Shown here in pieces: positions 1 through 16,470 of a stretch of 43,076 nucleotides of DNA. Numbering within the stretch: position 1 is the first letter of the stretch; each line of letters begins with the position of its first letter. The DNA lies in NCBI GenBank assembly GCA_902790495.1, contig CADASK010000007.1, positions 1 through 43,076 on the forward strand, given 5' to 3'. Made by a program: the position numbers and the translations under genes. This DNA is from an uncultured Eubacteriales bacterium. GTDB lineage: Bacteria > Bacillota > Clostridia > Christensenellales > Aristaeellaceae. The notes beneath the pieces were generated by a model that was not told where the DNA came from, did no database searches, and saw only the letters and a program-made list of their open reading frames with translations.

Positions 1-133
1 CCAAGCGTTTAGCTTATGGGTACCGTGACAACCTCTTCTTCTTTACGCTCGTCAGGTTCCTTTCGATTCGTTTCCCTAACTTTTCGTGAAGAACCAAAAA
101 AGGCCAAGGCTCCGTGAAAAACAGCGGCAAGCA

Positions 134-206
134 TTGACAGATGGAGGGAATAACATATACAAAGCGCGTGCATCTGATTGACATTGCAAGACAAACGGCC
201 TATAAT
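134..206 (+). promoter_or_regulatory. Tandem promoters of the toxin-antitoxin pair, with a possible operator
   Basis: Two sigma-A-like promoters are visible. The distal one has TTGACA at 134-139, a 16-bp spacer and TATACA at 156-161. The proximal one has TTGACA at 178-183, a 17-bp spacer and TATAAT at 201-206. The short inverted repeat AACCT(208-212)/AGGTT(218-222) lies at the expected transcription start and could be the site where the antitoxin represses its own operon; that role is inference. Confidence 0.65.
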
Positions 207-248
207 GAACCTGACAGAGGTTGACCGTTTCAAGAGAGGAGGCCCGTT

Positions 249-518
249 ATGACGACATCATCCTATACGCACCGCCTGGACCCGCAGCTCAGGGCGCAGA
301 GCGAGGCGATTTACTCCGCTCTCGGCATGTCCCTGGGCACGGCCATCAACGTATTCCTGAAAAAATCCGTTGCCGTCGGCGGTTTCCCGTTTGACGTCCG
401 CCTCGACTCGCCGAACAGGGAGACGGTGGAGGCTCTGCTGGAAGCCGAGAAAACCGCAAAGAATCCGGCCGTTCCTGCGATGAGTGTGGAGGACGCGCTG
501 ATGGAGCTGAAGCGATGA
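249..518 (+). CDS. RelB/DinJ-family antitoxin
   Basis: An 89-residue protein that resembles RelB/DinJ antitoxins. An N-terminal ribbon-helix-helix-like segment (about residues 5-50) contains the typical run of a helix, the LGMSLGTAINVFLKK segment and a GGFPFDV turn. The acidic C-terminal half would wrap the toxin. The start ATG follows a GAGGAGG ribosome site. Its stop overlaps the start of the next gene by four bases (ATGA), which implies translational coupling. The family neutralises an mRNA-cleaving toxin and, with it, represses the shared promoter; that function is taken from the family and the toxin neighbour. Confidence 0.85.
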   Translation: MTTSSYTHRLDPQLRAQSEAIYSALGMSLGTAINVFLKKSVAVGGFPFDVRLDSPNRETVEALLEAEKTAKNPAVPAMSVEDALMELKR

Positions 519-817
519 GCGGCTCCGGCGGATATCGGGTCAAGTGGACGGCCAGGTTCAAGAGGGATTACAAACTCGCCATCAAACGGGGCTATCGCAT
601 TGAGCTGCTGGACGAGGCGATCCGCCTGATTGCCCAGGGCGGCCAGGAGCAGCAACTGAAGGATCGGTACGACGATCATGAGCTTGGCGGGGACTGGAAG
701 GGTCACCGGGAGCTGCATGTCCTGCCCGACTGGCTCTTGATCTACTATCTGGAGGATGATATCCTGGTTCTGACGCTCTCGAGAACCGGAACGCACAGCG
801 ATTTGTTCAAAAAATGA
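515..817 (+). CDS. YafQ-type mRNA interferase toxin
   Basis: A 100-residue RelE-superfamily toxin most like YafQ, a ribosome-dependent ribonuclease that cuts translated mRNA. The residues known to matter in E. coli YafQ have clear counterparts: His55 in the DDHELGG segment, His68, Asp72 and Trp73 in ELHVLPDWLLIYY, and His94 and Phe98 in the C-terminal RTGTHSDLF. Length matches the family (about 92 residues). It sits directly downstream of its antitoxin with a four-base overlap. All the catalytic positions are intact, so the toxin is probably active. Transcription ends at the shared terminator just downstream. Confidence 0.88.
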   Translation: MSGSGGYRVKWTARFKRDYKLAIKRGYRIELLDEAIRLIAQGGQEQQLKDRYDDHELGGDWKGHRELHVLPDWLLIYYLEDDILVLTLSRTGTHSDLFKK

Positions 818-860
818 GATTTCCCTCGGAGGAATATGCCGGTGGTTTCCGGGGAAACAG

Positions 861-910
861 AAAAGACTGCCTTCCGGGTGCGCATCCGCACCTATGGAAG
901 GCGGTCTTTT
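861..910. terminator. Bidirectional terminator between the toxin and the convergent secreted-protein gene
   Basis: A 15-bp stem (861-875 with 896-910, one G-U pair) begins with AAAA and ends with TTTT, so it can end transcription on both strands. It separates the toxin (plus) from the convergent gene that stops at 921 (minus). Confidence 0.85.
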
Positions 911-920
911 GTTGTGGCGA

Positions 921-1706
921 TTACTTGATGACCTTGTACTCCCCGACGTGGATCTTCGACAGCACCCACTCGCCGCCGTAATAGGCGAAGATGAAGCGGT
1001 CGCGGGCGGGATCGCTGCCCTTCACGGCCAGCTCCACGGTGAAGCCGCGGTAGAGCTTGCCCTTGATGCGCACGGGCTTGATCGGGAAGAAGCGGGCGCG
1101 CGCGGAGGCATGCCAGCGGGGATAGGCCTTCAGCTGGGCGAGGATGTCCTCGGCCTCGGGGCTGAGGGTAACGCCCTCGAGGGCGTCGGGATGACCGGCG
1201 GCGGCCACGGTGAGGAAGAGCTGATCGGTGTAATCCAGCAGCTCGACATCCTCATACAGCTGCTTGCCGAAGAGGTAATCGGCGTGGGTGATGACAACCT
1301 CCTCGCCCATGTCGGCCAGGCGCTCGCAGCTCTCGCCCAGGCGCTGCACGGCTTCCACCAGGGTCAGCTCCTCGTCCAGGAAGACGCGGTGCGTCCAGGA
1401 GGCGTCGGTGTTGTTCCAGAACCAGCGCTTCGCGGGCTTCGGGGTGGCCGTGGGCTTCGGCGCGGCAGGCTTGGTCTTTTCCGTATCAATCTTCTCGGGC
1501 GTCACAGGCGCGGACGCCGGCGCGGTTTCGCCTTCGTTTTTCTTCTCGGGGTCGACGGCCGTGCCGCCCTGGCCCTCCTTGTTTTCCTCCGTCTGTCCGG
1601 CTTCGGTCTTGGGGTCGACAGCCGGCTCTTCGGCGAGGGCGAACACGCTGGTGCACACCAGCAGCGTGCAAAGCAGCAGAGCGATCAGGCGCTTGATGGT
1701 ATTCAT
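921..1706 (-). CDS. Secreted protein of unknown function with a Thr-Pro linker
   Basis: A 261-residue exported protein. Residues 1-25 form a Sec signal peptide: a basic start, a Leu-rich core and an AxA-type end (VFALA). Residues 26-95 are a Pro/Thr/Glu/Lys-rich linker that ends in PTATPKPA. Residues 95-261 form a compact domain with a Trp-rich start (RWFWNN) and a C-terminal WVLSKIHVGEYKVIK strand-like end; I do not recognise the domain. The start ATG has an AAGGAG ribosome site eight bases upstream. The gene has its own promoter (1762-1790) and a shared terminator downstream. A cell-surface or extracellular role is inference. Confidence 0.8.
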   Translation of the reverse strand: MNTIKRLIALLLCTLLVCTSVFALAEEPAVDPKTEAGQTEENKEGQGGTAVDPEKKNEGETAPASAPVTPEKIDTEKTKPAAPKPTATPKPAKRWFWNNTDASWTHRVFLDEELTLVEAVQRLGESCERLADMGEEVVITHADYLFGKQLYEDVELLDYTDQLFLTVAAAGHPDALEGVTLSPEAEDILAQLKAYPRWHASARARFFPIKPVRIKGKLYRGFTVELAVKGSDPARDRFIFAYYGGEWVLSKIHVGEYKVIK

Positions 1707-1761
1707 AAAACGGTCTCCTTCCTATTCCTCCGCGGAGCGGAGCACTCAGTTTCCTGCCTTC

Positions 1762-1790
1762 ATTTTACACCACGGGAGGGGCGCTGTAAA
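1762..1790 (-). promoter_or_regulatory. Promoter of the secreted-protein gene
   Basis: Read on the minus strand: TTTACA (1785-1790), a 17-bp spacer, then TAAAAT (1762-1767). It lies about 55 bases upstream of the start codon at 1706. Confidence 0.6.
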
Positions 1791-1801
1791 CCCCCGCGCG
1801 G

Positions 1802-1831
1802 AAAAAAAGACCCCGGCCATGGGCCGGAGTC
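1802..1831 (-). terminator. Terminator of the rpsB-tsf unit
   Basis: On the minus strand a 10-bp GC-rich stem (1822-1831 with 1809-1818, one mismatch) with a 3-base loop is followed by seven T residues (1802-1808). It lies 22 bases after the tsf stop codon. Confidence 0.9.
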
Positions 1832-1853
1832 CTGATGATTTCAGAGGGATGGA

Positions 1854-2783
1854 TTACGCCTTCTGCATGGCGGCGATTTCCGCGGCCAGATCGTCCTTGC
1901 GCTTCTCGATGCCCTCGCCGCGCTCGTAGCGGGCGAAGCGGACGACGTCCAGCGGGCAGCCGGTCTTCTTGGAGACCTCGGCCATCAGGGACTTGACGTC
2001 CTTGTCGGGGTCCTTCACGAAGGCCTGGTCCAGCAGGCAGACTTCCTTGTAGTACTTCTCGATCTGGCCGTCGACGATGCGGTCGACGATCTTCTCGGGC
2101 TTGCCGCTCTCGATGGCCTTGGCGCGCTGAATCTCGCGCTCCTTCTCCAGGCTGGCGCTGTCCACTTCCTCGCGGCGCACGGCCTCGGGCTTGGCAGCGG
2201 CGATCTGCAGGGCCAGGTCGTGAGCGAACTGCTTCACTTCCTCGTTGTCCTTGCCGTTCTCGTCGGTCTTCACGTCCACCAGGACGCCCACCTTGCCGCC
2301 CATGTGGATGTAGGCGGAGGTCAGACCCTCGCTCTTGAAGCGCACAAAGCGGCGCACGGAGATCTTCTCACCGATGGCCACGGTGGCCTCGCTCACCAGG
2401 TCGGAGATGGTCTTGCTCTCGTCGTCGCAGAACTTCTGCGCCATCAGCTCGTCCACGTCCTTGGGATCGCACTTGGCGATGTGCTTGGCCACGTTGTTGG
2501 CGAAGCCCTGGAAGTTATCGGTCTTGGCGACGAAGTCGGTCTCGCAGTTGACTTCGACGATGACGCCGGTGCAGCCGCAGGGGCTCACATAAGACGCCAC
2601 GACGCCCTCGGCGGCCACGCGGCTCGCCTTCTTGGCGGCCTGGGCCAGTCCCTTTTCGCGCAGCCAGTCGATGGCCTTGTCCATATCGCCATCGGAGTTG
2701 AGCAGGGCCTTCTTGCAGTCCATCATGCCGGCGTTGGTACGCTCGCGGAGTTCCTTGACCATTGCGGCGGTTACAGCTGCCAT
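1854..2783 (-). CDS. tsf: Elongation factor Ts
   Basis: A 309-residue EF-Ts, which regenerates EF-Tu-GTP by expelling GDP during translation in the cytoplasm. The N-terminal UBA-like domain (residues 1-50, with [15 protein letters not shown]) is followed by the signature TDFVAKTD at 82-89, which contacts the EF-Tu magnesium site, and by the dimerisation and C-terminal modules. The start was placed at the ATG at 2783 because it has an AGAAAGGA ribosome site and the family N-terminus; an open frame continues upstream but has no such support. It follows rpsB, the usual partner, with a 199-bp gap that holds a hairpin repeat. Confidence 0.97.
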   Translation of the reverse strand: MAAVTAAMVKELRERTNAGMMDCKKALLNSDGDMDKAIDWLREKGLAQAAKKASRVAAEGVVASYVSPCGCTGVIVEVNCETDFVAKTDNFQGFANNVAKHIAKCDPKDVDELMAQKFCDDESKTISDLVSEATVAIGEKISVRRFVRFKSEGLTSAYIHMGGKVGVLVDVKTDENGKDNEEVKQFAHDLALQIAAAKPEAVRREEVDSASLEKEREIQRAKAIESGKPEKIVDRIVDGQIEKYYKEVCLLDQAFVKDPDKDVKSLMAEVSKKTGCPLDVVRFARYERGEGIEKRKDDLAAEIAAMQKA

Positions 2784-2875
2784 GGGTATCATTCCTTTCT
2801 TATTATGGATAGGCAGAGCCTCGTAAGAGGACTCTGTCACAGAAACCTTTTCTGCGCTTGGATAGACTTGCATAG

Positions 2876-2966
2876 GATTCCGCGCCTGCGGGCGCGGGCA
2901 GGGGGCTTTGCGATCGCCCCCTGCACCCCTTCGCTCGCCTCACTTTGGTGTTGTCGCCAAAGGGCA
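2876..2966 (+). repeat. Intergenic double-hairpin repeat, copy 1
   Basis: Three inverted repeats stand in a row. CGCGCC(2881-2886)/GGCGCG(2891-2896) has loop TGCG. GCAGGGGGC(2898-2906)/GCCCCCTGC(2916-2924) has loop TTTGCGATC. CTTTGG/CCAAAG follows near 2943-2962. The first 35 bases (2878-2912) recur exactly at 40108-40142, and a third, diverged copy lies at 35439-35487 on the other strand. Here it sits between rpsB and tsf, so it is transcribed within their mRNA. Confidence 0.85.
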
Positions 2967-2982
2967 GAAAAGGAAAGATAGA

Positions 2983-3705
2983 TTACTCAGCCTTTTCGGG
3001 AGCGGCGTCAGGATCGGCCTGCTCGCCCTGCTTGCCCTCGAGGACGGCGTCGGCCATCTTGGAGGCGATCAGCTTGACCGCGCGGATGGCGTCGTCGTTG
3101 CCGGGGATGACATAGTCGATCTCATCGGGATCGCAGTTGGTGTCAACGATGCCGACGATCGGGATGCCCAGCTTGCGGGCCTCGGTCACGGCGATGTGCT
3201 CCTTGCGGGGGTCAACCACGAACATGGCGCCGGGCAGACGCTTCATCTCGCGGATGCCGCCCAGGTTGGCCTCGAGCTTTTCGCGCTCGCCCAGCAGCTT
3301 GGCGACTTCCTTCTTGGGCAGCACCTCAAACTGGCCGCTCTGCTCCATCTTGTCGATCTGGTTCAGGCGCTCCACGCGGGTGCGGATGGTGCGGAAGTTG
3401 GTCAGCATGCCGCCCAGCCAGCGGTTGTTGACGTAGAACATGTTGCAGCGCTTGGCCTCGGCCTCGATGGACTCCTGGGCCTGCTTCTTGGTGCCCACGA
3501 AGAGCACGGTCTTGCCCTGCATCGCGACATCGCGGACGAAGGCATAGGCCTCGTCGACCTTCTTCACGGTCTTCTGCAGGTCGATGATGTAGATGCCGTT
3601 GCGCTCAGTGAAGATGTACTGAGCCATCTTGGGGTTCCAGCGGCGGGTCTGGTGGCCGAAGTGAACGCCGGCCTCCAGCAGCTGCTTCATGGAAATGACT
3701 GCCAT
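2983..3705 (-). CDS. rpsB: 30S ribosomal protein S2
   Basis: A 240-residue S2 protein of the small ribosomal subunit. It opens with the typical [19 protein letters not shown] and keeps the RRWNPKM, GTKKQA and [11 protein letters not shown] blocks, as well as [14 protein letters not shown] in the second half. The C-terminus is a short, charged, low-complexity tail. The start at 3705 was chosen because of the AAGGAGG site just upstream and the conserved N-terminus. It is the first gene of an rpsB-tsf unit with its own promoter at 3810-3839. Confidence 0.97.
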   Translation of the reverse strand: MAVISMKQLLEAGVHFGHQTRRWNPKMAQYIFTERNGIYIIDLQKTVKKVDEAYAFVRDVAMQGKTVLFVGTKKQAQESIEAEAKRCNMFYVNNRWLGGMLTNFRTIRTRVERLNQIDKMEQSGQFEVLPKKEVAKLLGEREKLEANLGGIREMKRLPGAMFVVDPRKEHIAVTEARKLGIPIVGIVDTNCDPDEIDYVIPGNDDAIRAVKLIASKMADAVLEGKQGEQADPDAAPEKAE

Positions 3706-3809
3706 GGGTATCTTCCTCCTTGTTGATCCTCCCCGTGACGCTTTGCGCCGGGCCGCCGGCCTCGTGGCCGACACAAGCGGACGCTGCGCACGGGTGCGTA
3801 GTCCAGTGG

Positions 3810-3839
3810 ATTATAACATAACCGTCATGGAAATGTAAA
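3810..3839 (-). promoter_or_regulatory. Promoter of rpsB-tsf
   Basis: Minus-strand TTTACA (3834-3839), an 18-bp spacer and a perfect TATAAT (3810-3815). The predicted leader to the rpsB start is about 95 bases. Confidence 0.8.
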
Positions 3840-3945
3840 GGGGAAATCGGCGAAAATTGCGGGTTTTTTGCAGAAAAAGCGGGTTTTTACAAGGATTTCC
3901 GGGCGGATGGCCGGGAAAACGACCCGCGCGGCGCCGGTGCGCCGG

Positions 3946-4485
3946 TCACTCCGCCGTGTCCGACGGCGCGAACAGCCCCGGGGCATCCCGGCCAGTGCGC
4001 TCGAGGATGATCGCCGCGATCTCCCGCGGGCGCAGGCCCTCGCAGTCCACCGCGAAGTGGGCGTACTTTTCGTAGAGCGGGCAGCGCTCGTTGTACAGGT
4101 CGAGCAGGGTCTGGCCGGGGGCGATGGACACCCCGCGGGCGTGCAGGTCGCCCAGCCGCGCCTCGATGGCTGGATAGGGCAGGCGCAGGTACACCACGTG
4201 GCTGATGTCCCGCAGGTGCGCCATGGCCTCCGGGCCGTAGATGACGCTGCCGCCCGTGGCGATGACCGTGTTCTCCGCGTCGATGGATGCGTTGACCCGG
4301 TTCTCCACCTCGCGGAAGCCCTGCAGCCCCACCGCGTCGCTGATCTCAAAGAGCTTCTTGCCCTCCACGCGCTCGATCAGGCGGTCGCTGTCCAGGAAGG
4401 ACATCGCGCCTGCCCGCGCCAGCACCACGCCGACGGTGCTCTTGCCGCTGCCCGGCATGCCGATGAGGGTGATATTGCTGATCAT
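3946..4485 (-). CDS. aroK: Shikimate kinase
   Basis: A 179-residue P-loop kinase that fits shikimate kinase, which phosphorylates shikimate in the chorismate pathway. Walker A is GMPGSGKST at residues 9-17, the substrate-binding DSD is at 32-34, the FREVE block with its Arg is near 58, and RCPLYEKYA, the LID-end motif, is near 135. The usual GGG loop reads GGS (TGGSVIY), as in several clostridial members. A CAGGAGAA ribosome site precedes the ATG. It lies just after the rpoC terminator, so it is expressed either by read-through or by a weak promoter of its own. No other aro gene is nearby. Confidence 0.88.
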   Translation of the reverse strand: MISNITLIGMPGSGKSTVGVVLARAGAMSFLDSDRLIERVEGKKLFEISDAVGLQGFREVENRVNASIDAENTVIATGGSVIYGPEAMAHLRDISHVVYLRLPYPAIEARLGDLHARGVSIAPGQTLLDLYNERCPLYEKYAHFAVDCEGLRPREIAAIILERTGRDAPGLFAPSDTAE

Positions 4486-4511
4486 GTTGCGATTCTCCTG
4501 CTCTGTATTGG

Positions 4512-4545
4512 AAAACAGCCGGGAAGCGTTGCATCTTCCCGGCTG
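4512..4545 (-). terminator. Terminator or attenuator between rpoC and aroK
   Basis: A perfect 10-bp stem, CAGCCGGGAA(4516-4525)/TTCCCGGCTG(4536-4545), is followed on the minus strand by TTTT (4512-4515). The short U tract suggests partial termination, which would allow some read-through into aroK. Confidence 0.75.
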
Positions 4546-4556
4546 CCGTCAGCGCA

Positions 4557-8204
<3,648 letters not shown>

Positions 8205-8243
8205 AAGGGTTCACTCTCCCTTCGGAAAAAGCACCATAACGCA

Positions 8244-11996
<3,753 letters not shown>

Positions 11997-12070
11997 AGGT
12001 TGCGATCACCCCTTACTAGTCCGACCAGCACCTGCTGTCTGCCGCTTGAAACGCTTTTGACATTTTCCGC

Positions 12071-12099
12071 TTGCATTTTGTACGCTTTCGGTGTACAAT
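12071..12099 (+). promoter_or_regulatory. Candidate plus-strand promoter of the metallo-hydrolase gene
   Basis: TTGCAT (12071-12076), a 17-bp spacer and TACAAT (12094-12099). Its start point (about 12106) lies inside the rpoB leader, so the two outgoing transcripts would overlap by roughly 37 bases. The leader to the hydrolase start would be about 220 bases. Confidence 0.55.
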
Positions 12100-12149
12100 G
12101 ATACAGACGGAACACATCTACAGCAGTAGAGATACTGATGCAATTTATG

Positions 12150-12178
12150 ATTGTACCATGTTTCTCCGCTCCTGTCAA
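12150..12178 (-). promoter_or_regulatory. Promoter of rpoBC
   Basis: Minus-strand TTGACA (12173-12178), a 17-bp spacer and TACAAT (12150-12155). It gives a leader of about 145 bases before rpoB. The interval 11997-12323 holds no gene; it holds this promoter, the opposing one at 12071-12099 and the rpoB leader. Confidence 0.85.
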
Positions 12179-12323
12179 TCATTTTTCGTCATTTTTCATT
12201 GCAACGAAACAAAAACGACACATTTTTCCGAAGAATGTGTAAAACATTCTGAAAGCATACCAGATCGTCAATACCGTTCGGGAGGTCCATCGGGCCTGCC
12301 GCGGAACCTTCGGAGGGATGAGA

Positions 12324-13214
12324 GTGAAGCGTTTCTTCCTATTATTAGTCGCCTGTGTCATGCTGCTGTCGGCCGCCGCGCCCGTCCTGGCGGAGACGGT
12401 GGTGGACAAGATCAAGGATCCCAAATCCACCTTCGCCTTCGACGCGGACGCGGAGCTGCTGGAGGTGGTCTTCCCCCAGATCTACGACTGCGACGCGATG
12501 CTCATCCGCCAGGGCGAGGCCACCATGCTGGTGGACACCGCTACCGACAAGATGGCGCCCCGGGTCATCTACATGCTGGACGCCCTCGGCGTGGAGAAGC
12601 TGGACGCCATCCTGATCACCCACCCGCACCACGACCACATGGGCGGCCTCAGCCTGATCCTCGACCACATGCCCGTGGGCATGGTGCTCACCTGCTTCGA
12701 GGACGCGGAGAACGAGCACAGCCTCCTGATGCGCAACACCTGCGAGACCCACGGCGTGCCGCTGGAGACCTTCGGCGACGGCGACCGGCTGGAGGTCGGC
12801 GGTGCGACGCTGGACATCCTGCTCAAGGCGGACCGCGTGTGGTCGGTCAACGACCGCTCCGCCGTGGCGCGGCTGCAGTTCGGCGAGCGCACCATGCTGC
12901 TCACCGCCGACATCGAGGCCAACACGGTCAACCGCCTGGCGGCCAGCTACGCCGCGGAGATCAAGTCGGACATCCTGAAATACCCCCACCACGGCAAGGC
13001 CTGGCTCGGCACGCCCTTCCACCAGGCCGTGGGCGAGCAGCTGGCCATCATGACCCTGAACGACCGCCAGACCACCGGCAAGAAGGACATGCGCGTGCGC
13101 AAGATCAGGGTCTACCTGACCACCCCCGGCTTCCTGACCTGCACCACCGACGGCGCCACCTGGCTCGTCGAGCGGACGCACGAGAAGGATGTCATGCCGC
13201 CGGTGGCGAAATAA
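12324..13214 (+). CDS. Secreted metallo-beta-lactamase-fold hydrolase (ComEC C-domain-like)
   Basis: An exported hydrolase of about 296 residues. It begins with a signal peptide (KRFF, a hydrophobic core, then APVLAE). The metal-binding motif THPHHDHMGG is intact, and downstream ligands are likely in LLTADIE (Asp) and KYPHHGK (His). The order resembles the extracellular nuclease-like domain of ComEC and free-standing relatives; the substrate is unknown. I prefer the GTG at 12324 because a GGAGGG site lies six bases before it. The ATG at 12318 directly abuts that site, leaving no spacer. It converges on uvrA across a shared terminator. Confidence 0.82.
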   Translation: MKRFFLLLVACVMLLSAAAPVLAETVVDKIKDPKSTFAFDADAELLEVVFPQIYDCDAMLIRQGEATMLVDTATDKMAPRVIYMLDALGVEKLDAILITHPHHDHMGGLSLILDHMPVGMVLTCFEDAENEHSLLMRNTCETHGVPLETFGDGDRLEVGGATLDILLKADRVWSVNDRSAVARLQFGERTMLLTADIEANTVNRLAASYAAEIKSDILKYPHHGKAWLGTPFHQAVGEQLAIMTLNDRQTTGKKDMRVRKIRVYLTTPGFLTCTTDGATWLVERTHEKDVMPPVAK

Positions 13215-13222
13215 CACGGCGC

Positions 13223-13256
13223 AAAAAAACGAGGACACAGCGTCCTCGTTCTTTCT
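13223..13256. terminator. Bidirectional terminator between the hydrolase and uvrA
   Basis: A perfect stem ACGAGGAC(13229-13236)/GTCCTCGT(13242-13249). On the plus strand it is followed by TCTTTCT. On the minus strand it is followed by seven T residues, which makes it strong for uvrA. Confidence 0.9.
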
Positions 13257-13257
13257 G

Positions 13258-16083
<2,826 letters not shown>

Positions 16084-16145
16084 GGGGATGGGTTCCTTCC
16101 TCTTTATCAATCGGTGCCGGATGACGGCGGAAAACAGGCATCCAT

Positions 16146-16201
16146 ATGTTCGCATTGAAGGCGAACATCAAGAGTGTAGCACAGCGGGACGGCGCGCGCA
16201 A
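16146..16201 (-). promoter_or_regulatory. uvrA promoter with a palindromic operator candidate
   Basis: Minus-strand TTGCGC (16196-16201), a 17-bp spacer and TACACT (16173-16178). The expected start point, near 16166, falls in a perfect inverted repeat, ATGTTCGC(16146-16153)/GCGAACAT(16161-16168). The arm that reads CGAACATATG on the minus strand matches the left part of the Firmicutes LexA box (CGAAC-N4-GTTCG), but the right half is degraded. SOS control is inference. Confidence 0.55.
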
Positions 16202-16258
16202 GGGGAACAGGGGATTTTGTCGCGCCCTGGGCTTTTTCTCCGCGGCGCCGCGCAAACC

Positions 16259-16287
16259 TTGACTTTTCCATCCCGTTGTGCTACCCT
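16259..16287 (+). promoter_or_regulatory. Promoter of the tRNA-Arg gene
   Basis: TTGACT (16259-16264), a 17-bp spacer and TACCCT (16282-16287), placing the start about seven bases before the tRNA. Confidence 0.7.
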
Positions 16288-16300
16288 AACAGGGCGATGA

Positions 16301-16374
16301 GCGCCCGTAGCTCAGTTGGATAGAGCGTCAGACTCCGACTCTGAAGGCCACAGGTTCGACTCCTGCCGGGCGTA
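16301..16374 (+). tRNA. tRNA-Arg, anticodon CCG
   Basis: A 74-base cloverleaf: acceptor GCGCCCG/CGGGCGT, D arm GCTC/GAGC, anticodon stem TCAGA/TCTGA with loop CTCCGAC (anticodon CCG, reads CGG), and T arm with loop TTCGACT. Two small oddities are the terminal G-U acceptor pair and an A-C mismatch at the base of the T stem (49-65). CCA is not encoded. The 3' 44 bases belong to a 92-bp repeat that recurs at 19182, so an element has integrated here while leaving the gene whole. Confidence 0.93.
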
Positions 16375-16422
16375 CATGCGAAAACCCCTTGAAATCATTG
16401 GATTTTCAAGGGGTTTACTTTT
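16331..16422 (+). repeat. Left attachment site (attL), 92-bp direct repeat
   Basis: This segment is identical over all 92 bases to 19182-19273. It comprises the anticodon loop to the 3' end of the tRNA (44 bases) and 48 bases of downstream DNA, including the tRNA's terminator hairpin. The identity breaks at both ends (A versus T upstream, T versus A downstream). Integration that restores the tRNA 3' end is typical of tyrosine integrases. Confidence 0.93.
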
Positions 16423-16423
16423 T
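16380..16423 (+). terminator. Terminator of tRNA-Arg, carried inside the attachment repeat
   Basis: AAACCCCTTGAAATC pairs with GATTTTCAAGGGGTTT (one bulged T), followed by ACTTTTT. Because it lies within the 92-bp repeat, each end of the element has a copy, which insulates the element from transcription at both sides. Confidence 0.8.
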
Positions 16424-16448
16424 CTTCCAAGAGGGAAATTTGAGCGTT

Positions 16449-16470
16449 TAGGCGCTTATTTGGCGCTTAC
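16449..16470. repeat. Left pair of phased GGCGCTTA repeats (integrase arm-site candidates)
   Basis: GGCGCTTA occurs at 16451-16458 and 16462-16469, 11 bp apart. The 22 bases 16449-16470 are identical to 19056-19077 at the right end of the element. The second unit contains the integrase stop codon. By position these are candidates for arm-type integrase or excisionase binding sites; that is inference. Confidence 0.7.

Noticed and set aside
9-233. A 74-codon minus-strand ORF upstream of the first toxin-antitoxin pair
   Set aside because: It overlaps two good plus-strand promoters, has no ribosome site and its product resembles nothing.
3840-3945. Terminator after aroK
   Set aside because: Only imperfect stems without a proper U run were found; two copies of a CGGGTTTTT-like word are present but do not form a stem.
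12078-12098. Inverted repeat TTGTAC/GTACAA in the rpoB leader as a regulator site
   Set aside because: It is explained at least partly by the -10 box of the plus-strand promoter at 12094-12099; no independent support.
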